Shown here in pieces: positions 1 through 9,088 of a DNA stretch of 64,000 nt; the stretch's first letter is position 1, and the number at the start of each line of letters is the position of its first letter. The notes beneath the pieces are model-generated. The model was not told the origin of the DNA, ran no database searches, and was given only the letters and a program-made list of their open reading frames with translations. This DNA is from Pseudomonas viridiflava. GTDB taxonomy: Bacteria; Pseudomonadota; Gammaproteobacteria; Pseudomonadales; Pseudomonadaceae. Where the stretch lies: the NCBI RefSeq assembly GCF_900590885.1, contig NZ_UUON01000050.1, positions 496,001 to 560,000 on the forward strand, read 5' to 3'. The translations under genes were made by a program, and so were the position numbers.

Positions 1-1618
1 CGCCCTCGAAGGCGTGCGCGCCGACATGCGCAACCTGTCGACCAAGCTGGCCACCCAGTTGCGCCCCGAAGAGCGTGCGTTGTTCGACGTGTACCAGATG
101 ATGCTCGATGACGCGTCGCTGGGTAACGAAGTCAAAACCGTGATCAAGACCGGCCAGTGGGCCCAGGGCGCGCTGCGCCAGGTGGTCACCGATCACGTCA
201 ACCGTTTCGAATTGATGGATGACGCCTACCTGCGTGAGCGCGCCTCGGATGTGCGCGACCTCGGTCGCCGTCTGCTGGCCTACCTGCAGGAAGACCGCAC
301 CACCAACCTGGTCTACCCCGACAACACCATCCTGATCAGTGAAGAGCTGACCGCCACCATGCTCGGCGAAGTGCCGGAAGGCAAACTGGTGGGCCTGGTG
401 TCGGTACTCGGTTCGGGTAACTCCCACGTCGCGATCCTGGCCCGGGCCATGGGCATTCCGACGGTGATGGGCCTGGTGGACCTGCCGTATTCCAAGGTCG
501 ATGGCATCGACATGATCGTCGATGGCCATCGCGGTGAAGTCTTCACCAACCCCAGCGACTTGCTGCGCAAGCAATACGCCGAGGTGGTGGAAGAAGAGAA
601 GCAACTGGCCCTGGGCCTTGATTCGCTGCGCGAGCTGCCGTGCGTGACCCTCGACGGTCACCGCGTGCCGCTGCTGGTCAACACCGGCCTGCTCGCCGAT
701 GTGGCCCGCGCACAACAGCGCGGCGCTGAAGGTGTAGGGCTGTACCGCACTGAAGTGCCGTTCATGATCAACCAGCGCTTCCCGAGTGAGAAGGAGCAGC
801 TGGCGATCTACCGCGAGCAGCTGTCCGCCTTCCACCCGTTGCCGGTGACCATGCGCAGCCTGGACATCGGCGGTGACAAATCGCTGTCGTACTTCCCGAT
901 CAAGGAAGACAACCCCTTCCTCGGCTGGCGCGGCATTCGCGTGACGCTAGACCACCCGGAAATCTTCCTGGTGCAGACCCGCGCCATGCTCAAGGCCAGC
1001 GAAGGCCTGAACAACCTGCGCATTTTGCTGCCGATGATCTCCGGCACCCATGAGCTGGAAGAGGCGTTGCACCTGATCCACCGTGCGTGGGGCGAAGTGC
1101 GCGACGAAGGCGCCGACGTGCCGATGCCGCCGATTGGCGTGATGATCGAAATCCCGGCGGCGGTGTACCAGGCCAAGGAGCTGGCGCGGCAGGTGGACTT
1201 CCTTTCGGTGGGCTCCAACGACCTGACCCAGTACCTGCTGGCCGTGGACCGCAACAACCCACGGGTTGCCGACCTCTACGACTACCTGCATCCGGCGGTG
1301 CTGCAAGCCTTGCAGCACGTGGTGCGCGACGCCCATGCCGAAGGCAAGCCGGTGAGCATCTGCGGGGAAATGGCCGGTGACCCGGCGGCGGCGGTGCTGT
1401 TGATGGCGATGGGCTTTGACAGCTTGTCGATGAACGCCACCAACTTGCCGAAGGTGAAGTGGATGTTGCGCCAGGTGGAGTTGAGCATGGCCAAGGATTT
1501 GCTGGCCGAGCTGATGACCATCGACAACCCGCAAGTTATCCACAGCTCGCTGCAATTGGCGCTGAAGAATCTGGGGCTGACGCGGATGATTAACCCTGCC
1601 TCGGCGAAAACCCTCTAA
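1..1618 (+). CDS. ptsP: PEP-protein phosphotransferase of the nitrogen PTS (EI-Ntr), 3' part
   Basis: The 5' end lies before the window; the open frame runs in from base 2. The visible ~535 residues are the enzyme I part of PtsP, which takes phosphate from phosphoenolpyruvate and passes it to NPr, starting the regulatory nitrogen-related PTS in the cytoplasm. Visible landmarks are the phospho-histidine segment GSGNSHVAILARAMGIPTV (His about 138 of the visible part), the PEP-binding motifs GLYRTEVPFM and LDIGGDKS, and the catalytic-cysteine motif SICGEMAGDP near the C-terminus. The GAF sensory domain expected at the N-terminus would be upstream. The GSGNSH form of the histidine motif, rather than the GGxTSH of sugar enzyme I, fits the Ntr branch. 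A REP hairpin follows the stop codon. Confidence 0.93.
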   Translation, partial: ALEGVRADMRNLSTKLATQLRPEERALFDVYQMMLDDASLGNEVKTVIKTGQWAQGALRQVVTDHVNRFELMDDAYLRERASDVRDLGRRLLAYLQEDRTTNLVYPDNTILISEELTATMLGEVPEGKLVGLVSVLGSGNSHVAILARAMGIPTVMGLVDLPYSKVDGIDMIVDGHRGEVFTNPSDLLRKQYAEVVEEEKQLALGLDSLRELPCVTLDGHRVPLLVNTGLLADVARAQQRGAEGVGLYRTEVPFMINQRFPSEKEQLAIYREQLSAFHPLPVTMRSLDIGGDKSLSYFPIKEDNPFLGWRGIRVTLDHPEIFLVQTRAMLKASEGLNNLRILLPMISGTHELEEALHLIHRAWGEVRDEGADVPMPPIGVMIEIPAAVYQAKELARQVDFLSVGSNDLTQYLLAVDRNNPRVADLYDYLHPAVLQALQHVVRDAHAEGKPVSICGEMAGDPAAAVLLMAMGFDSLSMNATNLPKVKWMLRQVELSMAKDLLAELMTIDNPQVIHSSLQLALKNLGLTRMINPASAKTL

Positions 1619-1637
1619 AGCCTGGCTTGGATCAAAA

Positions 1638-1666
1638 TATGGGAGGGGGCTTGCCCCCTCCCACAT
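1638..1666. repeat. single REP hairpin (truncated REPIN), possible bidirectional terminator
   Basis: A perfect 10-bp stem, GGGAGGGGGC / GCCCCCTCCC (1641-1650 and 1653-1662), with a TT loop lies between the convergent ptsP and NRDE genes. It matches the outer arms of the family-1 REPINs elsewhere in the window but lacks their inner part. A role as a transcription barrier is inferred. Confidence 0.8.
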
Positions 1667-1682
1667 GGGTTTCACAGTGTGG

Positions 1683-2429
1683 CTAGAAATTGAGTGTCAC
1701 TTCACCCAACCTCCCACCCTGCGGCCCAAAACTGCGCTCCACCATCCGCCGCGTGCCGTCGGCATTCACAATCAGCGCCGTGCTCGCCCGCGTCCCGTAA
1801 CTGGGGCTGGCAATAAATATGCTCGATAACAAACTCTCAGTCGCCAACCCCACGCCTGTATCCGGCAAATCAGCAAACGGTGCGGTCTGCGGGTCATTCA
1901 AAATTCCCAGCAAAGCCTCCGGCTGCGGGTCGTCCAGCGTCGCAGAGAGCGCCGCCCTGGCCTTAAGCAACTTGGGCCATGGCGTATTTAGCCCCGCATT
2001 GGATAACCCATACACACCCGCCTTCAATAACGTCGGCTCGGTGTCATTGGCGTTGTAATGCCACAGCTCATCCCGCGTACCCACCAGCAGGTTAAACCCG
2101 GCATATTCAATCGAACGGCCGTTAACCTCGGCCAAATATTCATCAATCGGCAGCGAACCGTTGAGAAACCTTGCCACCAGTTCGCCCCGGGACTTGCGGG
2201 CCGGCGGCTGGTGCGGGTCGCGGATGTTGGTGAGGGCGGCAAAGCGCCCATCGGCGTTCACCCCCAGCCAGGTGCCACCGGCTTCCTGGTCGCGGCCGGC
2301 GTAGACGTGGGGCGCATCCGGCCACTGGGCCAGCGGCAGGCTGGGGCGGGCGTAGAACTCATCGCGGTTGGCCGCGACGATCAGCGGTTGGGCGTGGCCC
2401 GGTCGCCAGGCGAAAACAATCAGGCACAT
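1683..2429 (-). CDS. NRDE/TANGO2-family protein
   Basis: About 248 residues. The start is set at the ATG giving MCLIVFAWRPGHAQPL, because this family begins with Met-Cys; the open frame continues 13 codons further upstream without family similarity. The NRDE signature is visible as AANRDEFYARPSLPLA (residues ~18-33), followed by GGTWLGVNADGRFAALTNIRDP. The family is related to eukaryotic TANGO2 and has been linked to haem or lipid handling. Its biochemical activity in bacteria is not settled, so no reaction is assigned. It converges on ptsP and is divergent from the TauE permease, with about 120 bp between their starts. Confidence 0.82.
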   Translation of the reverse strand: MCLIVFAWRPGHAQPLIVAANRDEFYARPSLPLAQWPDAPHVYAGRDQEAGGTWLGVNADGRFAALTNIRDPHQPPARKSRGELVARFLNGSLPIDEYLAEVNGRSIEYAGFNLLVGTRDELWHYNANDTEPTLLKAGVYGLSNAGLNTPWPKLLKARAALSATLDDPQPEALLGILNDPQTAPFADLPDTGVGLATESLLSSIFIASPSYGTRASTALIVNADGTRRMVERSFGPQGGRLGEVTLNF

Positions 2430-2550
2430 CGAGCGGTTCCCTTTTGTGTTTTTAGCCACTCTACCCACTCAGGCACAGCCGTTCCATCGTATCCAGTTGG
2501 GTCGTATGCCTTCCATCCGTTAACATGCCGGACTTGATTCGGGGGCTCCC

Positions 2551-3333
2551 ATGGAATTTCTGCTGTATTTGGCGCTGGGCGCCTGTGCGGGCGTGCTCGC
2601 CGGGCTGTTTGGCGTGGGTGGCGGGATCATCATCGTGCCGGTGCTGGTGTTCAGCTTCACCTTGCAGGGCTTCGACCCGCAGGTGCTGACCCACCTGGCC
2701 GTCGGCACGTCCCTGGCGACCATCATCTTTACCTCGGTGAATGCCGTGCGTGAGCACCATCGGCGAGGCGCGGTGCGCTGGCCGATTTTTGTGTGGATGA
2801 CCGTTGGCATCCTGATCGGCGCCGGCTTCGGTGCGCTGACCGCCGAGGCGATCTCCGGCCCGCACCTGCAGAAGGTCATAGGTGTATTCGCCCTGCTGGT
2901 GGCCGTGCAGCTGGCCCTGGAGGTCAAGCCCAAGGCCAGCCGCACGGTGCCGGGCAAGGTCGGTTTGACCCTGGCCGGCACGGTGATCGGCTGGGCCTCG
3001 GCGATTTTCGGGATTGGCGGCGGCTCGCTGACCGTGCCGTTTTTGACCTGGCGCAGCGTGCCGATGCAGCAGGCGGTGGCCACCTCATCGGCCTGCGGCC
3101 TGCCAATCGCCTTGGCCAGTGCATTAAGTTTCATGATTCTGGGCTGGCATGACCCCCTGCTGCCCGCTCATAGTCTAGGGTTCGTGTATTTGCCGGCGCT
3201 GCTGGGTATTGCCCTGACCAGCATGGTGTTTGCGCGTTTCGGCGCGCGCCTGGCGCATCGGCTGTCGCCGCGTCTGCTCAAGCGGCTGTTTGCCGGCCTG
3301 CTGTTTTGCGTGGGTTTAAACTTTTTGCTGTAA
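2551..3333 (+). CDS. TauE/SafE-family membrane permease (putative anion exporter)
   Basis: 260 residues, almost entirely hydrophobic, with about eight predicted membrane segments. The family's glycine-rich signatures appear twice, as GVGGGIIIVPVLVF near the N-terminus and FGIGGGSLTVPFLTW near residue 155. This reflects the internal duplication typical of TauE/SafE proteins. Members move sulfite, sulfoacetate or other organic anions across the inner membrane; the substrate here cannot be read from sequence. The gene runs in the same direction as lgt, 66 bp upstream of it, and could be cotranscribed with it. Confidence 0.85.
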   Translation: MEFLLYLALGACAGVLAGLFGVGGGIIIVPVLVFSFTLQGFDPQVLTHLAVGTSLATIIFTSVNAVREHHRRGAVRWPIFVWMTVGILIGAGFGALTAEAISGPHLQKVIGVFALLVAVQLALEVKPKASRTVPGKVGLTLAGTVIGWASAIFGIGGGSLTVPFLTWRSVPMQQAVATSSACGLPIALASALSFMILGWHDPLLPAHSLGFVYLPALLGIALTSMVFARFGARLAHRLSPRLLKRLFAGLLFCVGLNFLL

Positions 3334-3399
3334 CGCAGACTTAATCGCGCCCGGGCATGGTCCGGGTCGCCATAACGCATGATTTAACGAGGAGTCGCA

Positions 3400-4212
3400 A
3401 TGCTGCCTTACCCGCAGATCGACCCGGTGGCCCTGGCCATCGGTCCGCTGAAAATCCACTGGTACGGGTTGATGTACCTGATCGGCATCGGCGGTGCCTG
3501 GTTCCTGGCTTCCCGACGCCTGAACCGTTTCGATCCGACCTGGACCAAGGAGAAACTCTCCGACCTGATTTTCTGGCTGTCGATGGGGGTGATCGTCGGC
3601 GGGCGCCTGGGGTATGTGCTGTTCTACGATCTGTCCGCGTACATCGCCAACCCGACGCTGATCTTCGAAGTGTGGAAGGGCGGCATGGCGTTCCACGGTG
3701 GGTTTATCGGCGTGATGATCGCCGCCTGGTGGTTTGGCCGTCGCAACGGCAAGTCGTTCTTCCAGCTCATGGACTTCGTCGCACCGATGGTGCCGATCGG
3801 CCTGGGTGCCGGGCGGATCGGTAACTTCATCAACGCCGAGCTGTGGGGCAAGCCGACCGACGTGCCGTGGGCCATGGTGTTCCCGCCATTCAGCGACCCG
3901 GCGCAACTGCCGCGCCATCCGTCGCAGCTCTATCAGTTCGCGTTGGAAGGCGTGGCACTGTTCCTTATCCTGTACATCTTTTCGCGCAAGCCACGCCCCA
4001 CCATGGCGGTGTCGGGCATGTTCGCCTTGTTCTACGGGATCTTCCGCTTCATCGTCGAGTTCGTCCGTGTGCCGGATGCACAGTTGGGCTACCTGGCGTT
4101 TGGTTGGGTGACCATGGGCCAGATCCTTAGCCTGCCCATGATCCTCGGCGGCCTGGGCCTGCTGTGGTGGGCGTACAATCGCCCGCAAGGCATCAAGAAC
4201 ACCGCGCTTTAA
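3400..4212 (+). CDS. lgt: prolipoprotein diacylglyceryl transferase
   Basis: 270 residues, polytopic inner-membrane enzyme that moves diacylglycerol from phosphatidylglycerol to the lipobox cysteine of prolipoproteins, the first step of lipoprotein maturation. The family signature [16 protein letters not shown] is clear around residues 131-146. Other conserved pieces are [12 protein letters not shown] near the N-terminus, [11 protein letters not shown] and the FHGGFIG segment. The ATG is preceded by GAGGAG. The thyA gene follows with a small hairpin in between, the same lgt-thyA order as in many gammaproteobacteria. Confidence 0.97.
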   Translation: MLPYPQIDPVALAIGPLKIHWYGLMYLIGIGGAWFLASRRLNRFDPTWTKEKLSDLIFWLSMGVIVGGRLGYVLFYDLSAYIANPTLIFEVWKGGMAFHGGFIGVMIAAWWFGRRNGKSFFQLMDFVAPMVPIGLGAGRIGNFINAELWGKPTDVPWAMVFPPFSDPAQLPRHPSQLYQFALEGVALFLILYIFSRKPRPTMAVSGMFALFYGIFRFIVEFVRVPDAQLGYLAFGWVTMGQILSLPMILGGLGLLWWAYNRPQGIKNTAL

Positions 4213-4220
4213 ATTCGAAT

Positions 4221-4242
4221 GCCGAGGCGTGCGCGCCTCGGC
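4221..4242 (+). terminator. GC-rich stem-loop between lgt and thyA
   Basis: A perfect 9-bp stem GCCGAGGCG / CGCCTCGGC with a TGCG loop starts 8 bases after the lgt stop and ends 21 bases before the thyA ATG. It lacks a following T-run (TTCAAC), so it could be a weak terminator, an mRNA-stabilising hairpin or a structure in the thyA leader. Confidence 0.5.
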
Positions 4243-4263
4243 TTCAACGATACGGGTAAACAC

Positions 4264-5097
4264 ATGAAGCAATATCTCGAACTACTGAACGACGTCATTA
4301 CCAATGGATTGACCAAGGGCGATCGCACCGGCACCGGCACCAAGGCCGTGTTCGCCCGTCAGTATCGGCATAACTTGGCCGACGGCTTCCCGCTGCTGAC
4401 CACCAAGAAGCTTCACTTCAAAAGCATCGCCAACGAGCTGATCTGGATGTTGAGCGGCAACACCAACATCAAGTGGCTCAACGAAAACGGCGTGAAAATC
4501 TGGGACGAATGGGCCACCGAAGACGGCGACCTGGGCCCGGTGTACGGCGAGCAGTGGACCGCCTGGCCGACCAAGGACGGCGGCACCATCAACCAGATCG
4601 ACTACATGGTGCACACGCTCAAGACCAACCCCAACAGCCGCCGCATCCTGTTCCACGGCTGGAACGTCGAGTATCTGCCCGACGAAACCCAGAGCCCCCA
4701 GGAAAACGCGCGCAACGGCAAACAAGCCCTGCCGCCGTGCCACCTGCTGTACCAGGCGTTCGTGCATGACGGCCATCTGTCGATGCAGCTATATATCCGC
4801 AGCTCCGACGTGTTCCTCGGCCTGCCGTACAACACCGCCGCGCTGGCGCTGCTGACCCATATGCTGGCCCAGCAATGCGACCTGATCCCGCACGAGATCA
4901 TCGTCACCACCGGCGACACCCATGCTTACAGCAACCATATGGAACAGATCCAGACCCAGCTGGCGCGCACGCCGAAGAAACTGCCGGAACTGGTGATCAA
5001 GCGTAAACCTGCGTCGATCTACGATTATAAGTTCGAAGATTTCGAGATTGTTGGCTATGACGCCGACCCAAGCATCAAGGCTGAGGTGGCGATTTAA
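4264..5097 (+). CDS. thyA: thymidylate synthase
   Basis: 277 residues. It methylates dUMP to dTMP using methylene-tetrahydrofolate. The start is the ATG giving [11 protein letters not shown]; the open frame runs 15 codons further upstream through the hairpin. Motifs are [11 protein letters not shown] (residues ~20-30), the catalytic cysteine in LPPCHLLYQ (Cys159), [12 protein letters not shown] and GDTHAYSNH. Between HGWNV and the active-site cysteine there is an insertion of about a dozen residues compared with the 264-residue E. coli enzyme; I believe this is usual for pseudomonads. The product pairs metabolically with FolA, encoded about 12 kb away. Confidence 0.97.
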   Translation: MKQYLELLNDVITNGLTKGDRTGTGTKAVFARQYRHNLADGFPLLTTKKLHFKSIANELIWMLSGNTNIKWLNENGVKIWDEWATEDGDLGPVYGEQWTAWPTKDGGTINQIDYMVHTLKTNPNSRRILFHGWNVEYLPDETQSPQENARNGKQALPPCHLLYQAFVHDGHLSMQLYIRSSDVFLGLPYNTAALALLTHMLAQQCDLIPHEIIVTTGDTHAYSNHMEQIQTQLARTPKKLPELVIKRKPASIYDYKFEDFEIVGYDADPSIKAEVAI

Positions 5098-5112
5098 AGT
5101 TGGTCTCGTTCC

Positions 5113-5207
5113 AAATGTGGGAGGGGGCTTGCCCCCGATAGCGGTGGGTCAGTCAATGATGTGTTGGCTGAACTACTGCCATCGGGGGCAAGCCCCCTCC
5201 CACATTT
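5113..5207. repeat. REPIN, family 1, standard arrangement
   Basis: Two inverted copies of a REP unit (GTGGGAGGGGGCTTGCCCCC then GATAGC) flank a ~35-bp spacer containing GGGTCAGTCA and TGGCTGAAC. The GTGGG ends face outward, so the whole 95 bp is one large imperfect palindrome. It lies between the convergent thyA and cadR genes. Confidence 0.93.
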
Positions 5208-5226
5208 GAACTACGTTCACTTGAGT

Positions 5227-5664
5227 TTAGTGCCCGTGGCTTCTGCCCACATGTGAATGCTCGGCATCATTGGTCACACTCCCGCTGACCTCCAACCGCT
5301 GCAAGATCCCGCATTCCGGCCCGCCGCCGCAGCGCTGGCGCAGGTCCAGCAATTGTTCCTGCAAGGCCAGCAGCCCGTCGATCCGCGCTTTTACGTGGTG
5401 GATGTGTTCGTCGATCAACGCATTCACGTTTTCGCACTGGTCCTGGGGGCTGTCGCGTAGCCCAAGCAGGCTGCGGATTTCTTCCAGAGTCATGTCGAGG
5501 CTGCGGCAGTTGCGGATAAAGATCAGCCGTTCGCTGTGGGCCTGGGTGTACACGCGGTAGTTGGCGTCGGTGCGCGCCGGGGGCGGCAGCAGGCCTTCTT
5601 TCTCGTAATAGCGGATGGTTTCCACCGGGCAGTCGGTGAGTTTGGCCAGTTCGCCGATCTTCAT
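5227..5664 (-). CDS. cadR: MerR-family Cd(II)/Pb(II)-responsive regulator
   Basis: 145 residues. The start is the ATG giving MKIGELAKLTDCPVETIRYYE, the canonical MerR helix-turn-helix; an upstream extension of 20 codons overlaps the promoter and is rejected. Metal-binding cysteines fit CadR: Cys77 (DQCENVN), then Cys112 and Cys118 in the loop RCGGGPECG. A histidine-rich tail (EHSHVGRSHGH) is also typical of pseudomonad CadR. MerR proteins stay bound to a promoter with an over-long spacer and untwist it when metal binds. The gene is divergent from the P-type ATPase gene cadA, its expected target, and the operator between them is visible. PbrR or ZntR are less likely alternatives. Confidence 0.92.
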   Translation of the reverse strand: MKIGELAKLTDCPVETIRYYEKEGLLPPPARTDANYRVYTQAHSERLIFIRNCRSLDMTLEEIRSLLGLRDSPQDQCENVNALIDEHIHHVKARIDGLLALQEQLLDLRQRCGGGPECGILQRLEVSGSVTNDAEHSHVGRSHGH

Positions 5665-5687
5665 CGCAGCAATCTCCAAATGGGTGC

Positions 5688-5719
5688 TTGACCCTATAGT
5701 GGCTACAGGGTCTTTACTT
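5688..5719 (+). promoter_or_regulatory. MerR-type promoter and CadR operator of cadA
   Basis: A -35 box TTGACC (5688-5693) is separated by an unusually long spacer of 19-20 bp from a -10 region around TTTACTT (5713-5719). The spacer region carries the dyad ACCCTATAGTGGCTACAGGGT (5691-5711). A long spacer with a centred ACCCT...AGGGT dyad is the hallmark of MerR-controlled promoters. It lies 31 bp before the cadA ATG. Confidence 0.88.
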
Positions 5720-5749
5720 GGCAACAGGCACCTTTACGGACGCGACACC

Positions 5750-7990
5750 ATGAGCGATTCCATCCACACCCCGCATACACATGAGCACGACCCCAAGAAA
5801 CTCACGCCTGTGCACGATCACGGCCATGGCGGTTCCTGCTGTGCAAGCAAAGCCGCACCGGCTGTGGTGACGCTGAGCGAAGCGCCTACCGCCGGCTCGC
5901 GCCTGAGCACCTTTCGCATCGAAGCCATGGACTGCCCCACCGAGCAGACGCTGATCCAGAACAAACTGGGCAAGCTCGCCGGCGTGCAGCAGCTGGAATT
6001 CAACCTGATCAACCGCATCCTCGGCGTCACCCATGACCTGCCGAGCACCGCGCCGATCATCGACGCGATCAAATCCATCGGCATGCAGGCCGACCCTATC
6101 GAAGAGGGTGCGCCTGCTGCGGCGCCACCGGCCAAGAAACATTGGTGGCCGTTGGCGTTGTCGGGCGTGGGGGCGGTGGGCGCCGAAGTGCTGCACTTCA
6201 CTGGCGCCGCGCCTACTTGGGTGATTGCCATCGTGGCGTTGGTGTCGATCCTCAGCGGCGGCCTCACCACCTATAAAAAGGGCTGGATCGCCCTGAAAAA
6301 CCTCAACCTGAACATCAACGCGCTGATGAGTATCGCGGTCACCGGCGCGGTGTTGATTGGCCAGTGGCCCGAAGCGGCGATGGTGATGTTCCTGTTTACC
6401 GTGGCCGAGTTGATCGAAGCCAAGTCCCTGGACCGTGCGCGCAATGCCATCAGTGGCTTGATGCAGATGGCCCCGGAGCAGGCCACGGTGCAGTTGGCTG
6501 ACGGCAGCTGGGTTGAAAAGGAAGTCAAAAGCATCGAGTTGGGCGCCATCGTCCGAGTAAAGCCCGGTGAGCGCATCGGCCTGGACGGTGAAGTCACCGC
6601 CGGCCAGTCCACCATCGACCAGGCGCCGATTACCGGTGAAAGCCTGCCGATTGAGAAGACCGTGGGCGACAAAGTCTTCGCCGGCACCATCAACCAGGCG
6701 GGCTCCCTGGAGTACAGAGTCACGGCAGCGGCCAACAATTCGACACTGGCGCGCATCATTCACGCCGTGGAACAGGCCCAGGGCGCCCGTGCGCCGACCC
6801 AGCGTTTCGTCGACAGCTTCTCGAAAATCTACACCCCGGCGGTTTTCCTGTTTGCCCTCGGCGTAGCGCTGATTCCGCCGCTGTTCATGGCCGGCGCCTG
6901 GTTTGACTGGATCTATCGCGCCCTGGTGCTGTTGGTGGTTGCATGCCCTTGCGCCTTGGTGATTTCCACCCCGGTGACCATTGTCAGCGGCTTGGCGGCA
7001 GCGGCGCGCAAAGGCATTTTGATCAAGGGCGGCGTGTACCTGGAGGGCGGTTACAAGCTTGATTACCTCGCCCTCGACAAGACCGGCACCATCACCCACG
7101 GCAAGCCGGTGCAAACCGATTACCTGGCGCTGTTTGCCACCGTCGAAGACAGTGCGCCGGCCCTGGCCGCCAGCCTGGCCGGGCGTTCCGACCACCCGGT
7201 GTCGCTGGCAATTGCCAAGGCGGCTGTGGATAAAAACCTGCCAAGCCACGTTGTGGATAACTTCGAGGCCCTGCCCGGTCGCGGGGTGCGCGGCGATATC
7301 AACGGGCAAACCTACCACCTGGGCAACCACCGTTTGGTGGAAGACCTGGGGCTGTGCTCGCCGGAGCTGGAAGAGAAACTCTTCGCCCTGGAGAAGCAAG
7401 GCAAGTCCGTGGTGCTGTTGCTCGACAAATCCGGCCCGCTGGCGCTGTTCGCCGTGGCCGATACGGTCAAGGACAGCAGCCGCGAAGCCATCCAGCAACT
7501 GCACGACCTGGGCATCAAGACCCTGATGCTCACCGGCGACAACACCCACACTGCCCAGGCGATTGCCGCCCAGGTCGGCATCGACCAGGCCCAGGGCGAC
7601 CTGTTGCCCACCGACAAGCTGCAAGCCATCGAAGCCCTCTACGGCCAAGGCCGTCGCGTCGGCATGGTTGGCGACGGCATCAACGACGCCCCGGCCCTGG
7701 CCCGCGCCGAGATCGGTTTTGCCATGGCTGCCGCCGGCACCGACACCGCCATCGAGACCGCCGACGTGGCGCTGATGGACGATGATTTGCGCAAGATTCC
7801 GGCTTTCATTCGTTTGTCGCGGCAAACGTCGAGTATCCTCAAGCAGAACATCACCCTGGCGCTGGTGACCAAGGCGATCTTCCTGGCGATCACGTTCATG
7901 GGTATGGCCACTATGTGGATGGCGGTGTTCGCCGACATGGGCGTGGCCCTGCTGGTGGTGTTCAATGGCCTGCGCCTGTTGCGCAAATAG
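5750..7990 (+). CDS. cadA: P1B-type Cd/Zn/Pb-exporting ATPase
   Basis: 746 residues, inner-membrane heavy-metal efflux pump. The start at MSDSIHTPHTHEHDP is chosen because it follows the MerR promoter; the frame is open 45 codons further upstream through it. The N-terminus has a His-rich stretch, a CC pair (residues 30-31) and an HMA domain with DCPTE at 61-65 in place of the usual CxxC. Core motifs are TGES, the metal-translocating CPC (399-401) in the membrane, the phosphorylated Asp443 in DKTGT, DHPV near 480 and GDGINDAP near 641. Specificity for divalent soft metals is inferred from the CPC, the HMA variant and the adjacent cadR. The LysR gene starts 16 bp downstream. Confidence 0.95.
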   Translation: MSDSIHTPHTHEHDPKKLTPVHDHGHGGSCCASKAAPAVVTLSEAPTAGSRLSTFRIEAMDCPTEQTLIQNKLGKLAGVQQLEFNLINRILGVTHDLPSTAPIIDAIKSIGMQADPIEEGAPAAAPPAKKHWWPLALSGVGAVGAEVLHFTGAAPTWVIAIVALVSILSGGLTTYKKGWIALKNLNLNINALMSIAVTGAVLIGQWPEAAMVMFLFTVAELIEAKSLDRARNAISGLMQMAPEQATVQLADGSWVEKEVKSIELGAIVRVKPGERIGLDGEVTAGQSTIDQAPITGESLPIEKTVGDKVFAGTINQAGSLEYRVTAAANNSTLARIIHAVEQAQGARAPTQRFVDSFSKIYTPAVFLFALGVALIPPLFMAGAWFDWIYRALVLLVVACPCALVISTPVTIVSGLAAAARKGILIKGGVYLEGGYKLDYLALDKTGTITHGKPVQTDYLALFATVEDSAPALAASLAGRSDHPVSLAIAKAAVDKNLPSHVVDNFEALPGRGVRGDINGQTYHLGNHRLVEDLGLCSPELEEKLFALEKQGKSVVLLLDKSGPLALFAVADTVKDSSREAIQQLHDLGIKTLMLTGDNTHTAQAIAAQVGIDQAQGDLLPTDKLQAIEALYGQGRRVGMVGDGINDAPALARAEIGFAMAAAGTDTAIETADVALMDDDLRKIPAFIRLSRQTSSILKQNITLALVTKAIFLAITFMGMATMWMAVFADMGVALLVVFNGLRLLRK

Positions 7991-8006
7991 AGGATGAGAG
8001 GGTTTT

Positions 8007-8870
8007 GTGCTGAGTGCCGAGTTGAAGGCGTTTTTCATGGTCGCCCGCCTGGGCAGCATCACCCAGGCGGCGAAAAAACTCGGCCTTAGCCAGCCCACGG
8101 TCACCACCCAGATTCGCAACCTGGAAAGCCAGTACGGCGTTGAGCTGTTCTACCGCGGCGGGCGCCGCCTCACCGTCAGCGACGAAGGCGCGCGGCTGTT
8201 GCCGATGGTCAAGGCGTTGTTGCAGCAGGAAGCGGATATCGAGTTTTTCCTGCGCAACAACGGCCAGGTCCAGGGCGCCTTACGGATTGCCGCGACGGCG
8301 CCGTATTACATTCTCGATCTGGTCAAAGCCTTTCGCGAGCGCCTGCCTCAGGTGGAAGTCTCGGTAGAAATCGGCAACTCCCAGCAAGTGCTCGAAGCGC
8401 TGGATGACTACCGCGTCGACGTCGCCGCCTCCTCGCAATTGCTGGAAGACCCGCGCCTGATCCGCCGCGTCCTCGGCACCGACCCGCTGGTGCTGGCGGT
8501 GCATCGTAACCATCCCCTCGCGGCGCTTGACCATGTGCCACTCACCGCATTGGCCGGGCACACCTTGTTGATGCGCGAAGCGGGCTCCACCACGCGGCGG
8601 CTGACCGAAGAGTTGTTGCAGGGGGCTGGCGTGAGTCATGGGCCGCTGCTGGAAATCGGCAGCCGTGAGTCGATTCGCGAGGCGGTGCTGCGCAATATCG
8701 GCATCAGCATTATTGCCCGTCAGGAAGTGCCCCATGATCCGCAGCTGCGGGTGCTGACGATTGAGAATGCGCCGCAGATTCCGGAGTATTTGTACTGCCT
8801 CAAGGAGAGAAAGGGCGCGCGGCTGCCGGCGGCGTTTTTGGGGTTGGCGCAGGAGATGTCGCCGCTCTGA
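8007..8870 (+). CDS. LysR-family regulator, probably of the phosphonate locus
   Basis: 287 residues with a GTG start. The N-terminal winged helix-turn-helix is clear (GSITQAAKKLGLSQPTVTTQ, residues ~16-35), followed by a LysR substrate-binding domain. LysR genes of this kind are known beside 2-aminoethylphosphonate transport genes, and an ABC importer and two phosphonate enzymes follow on the same strand. I therefore infer that it controls them, probably with an aminophosphonate as coinducer. It begins only 16 bp after cadA, so read-through from cadA is possible. A REP pair separates it from the transporter genes. Confidence 0.85.
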   Translation: MLSAELKAFFMVARLGSITQAAKKLGLSQPTVTTQIRNLESQYGVELFYRGGRRLTVSDEGARLLPMVKALLQQEADIEFFLRNNGQVQGALRIAATAPYYILDLVKAFRERLPQVEVSVEIGNSQQVLEALDDYRVDVAASSQLLEDPRLIRRVLGTDPLVLAVHRNHPLAALDHVPLTALAGHTLLMREAGSTTRRLTEELLQGAGVSHGPLLEIGSRESIREAVLRNIGISIIARQEVPHDPQLRVLTIENAPQIPEYLYCLKERKGARLPAAFLGLAQEMSPL

Positions 8871-8877
8871 GGGCCTC

Positions 8878-8953
8878 ATCGGGGGCAAGCCCCCTCCCAC
8901 ACTTGAATGTGTTCGCAGATCAAAATGTGGGAGGGGGCTTGCCCCCGATAGCG
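8878..8953. repeat. REP pair, family 1, inverse arrangement
   Basis: Two REP units face each other with the ATCGGGGG ends outward and the GTGGG ends inward, the opposite of the standard REPIN. The short spacer reads ACTTGAATGTGTTCGCAGAT. It lies between the LysR gene and the ABC ATPase gene. About 135 bp remain between it and the next ATG, where the transporter promoter is expected; I see no clear -10/-35 there. Confidence 0.88.
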
Positions 8954-9088
8954 GTAGTCCAGACACCCCACCTCCCTGACCCCTACCCAAATCCACCAAT
9001 ACCACTATCACTCCCTTTTGCCTTTCTGCCACACCAGGGAAGCATTGCCCCCCTAGCATGGCCTTCATCCGCTCGATGAGGTGCCACC

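Noticed and set aside
3316-4272. 318-codon minus-strand frame over lgt
   Set aside because: It covers the conserved lgt gene, has an His/Gln/Arg-rich composition and no recognisable motif.
5615-5749. Longer CadA with start at 5615
   Set aside because: The extra 45 codons would be read through the MerR promoter/operator and have no domain; the ATG at 5750 lies at the expected distance from the promoter.
5714-8119. 801-codon open frame antisense to cadA
   Set aside because: High GC content leaves long stop-free antisense frames. Its product is low-complexity, rich in His, Gln, Arg and Gly, with no domain, while the sense strand encodes a full P-type ATPase.
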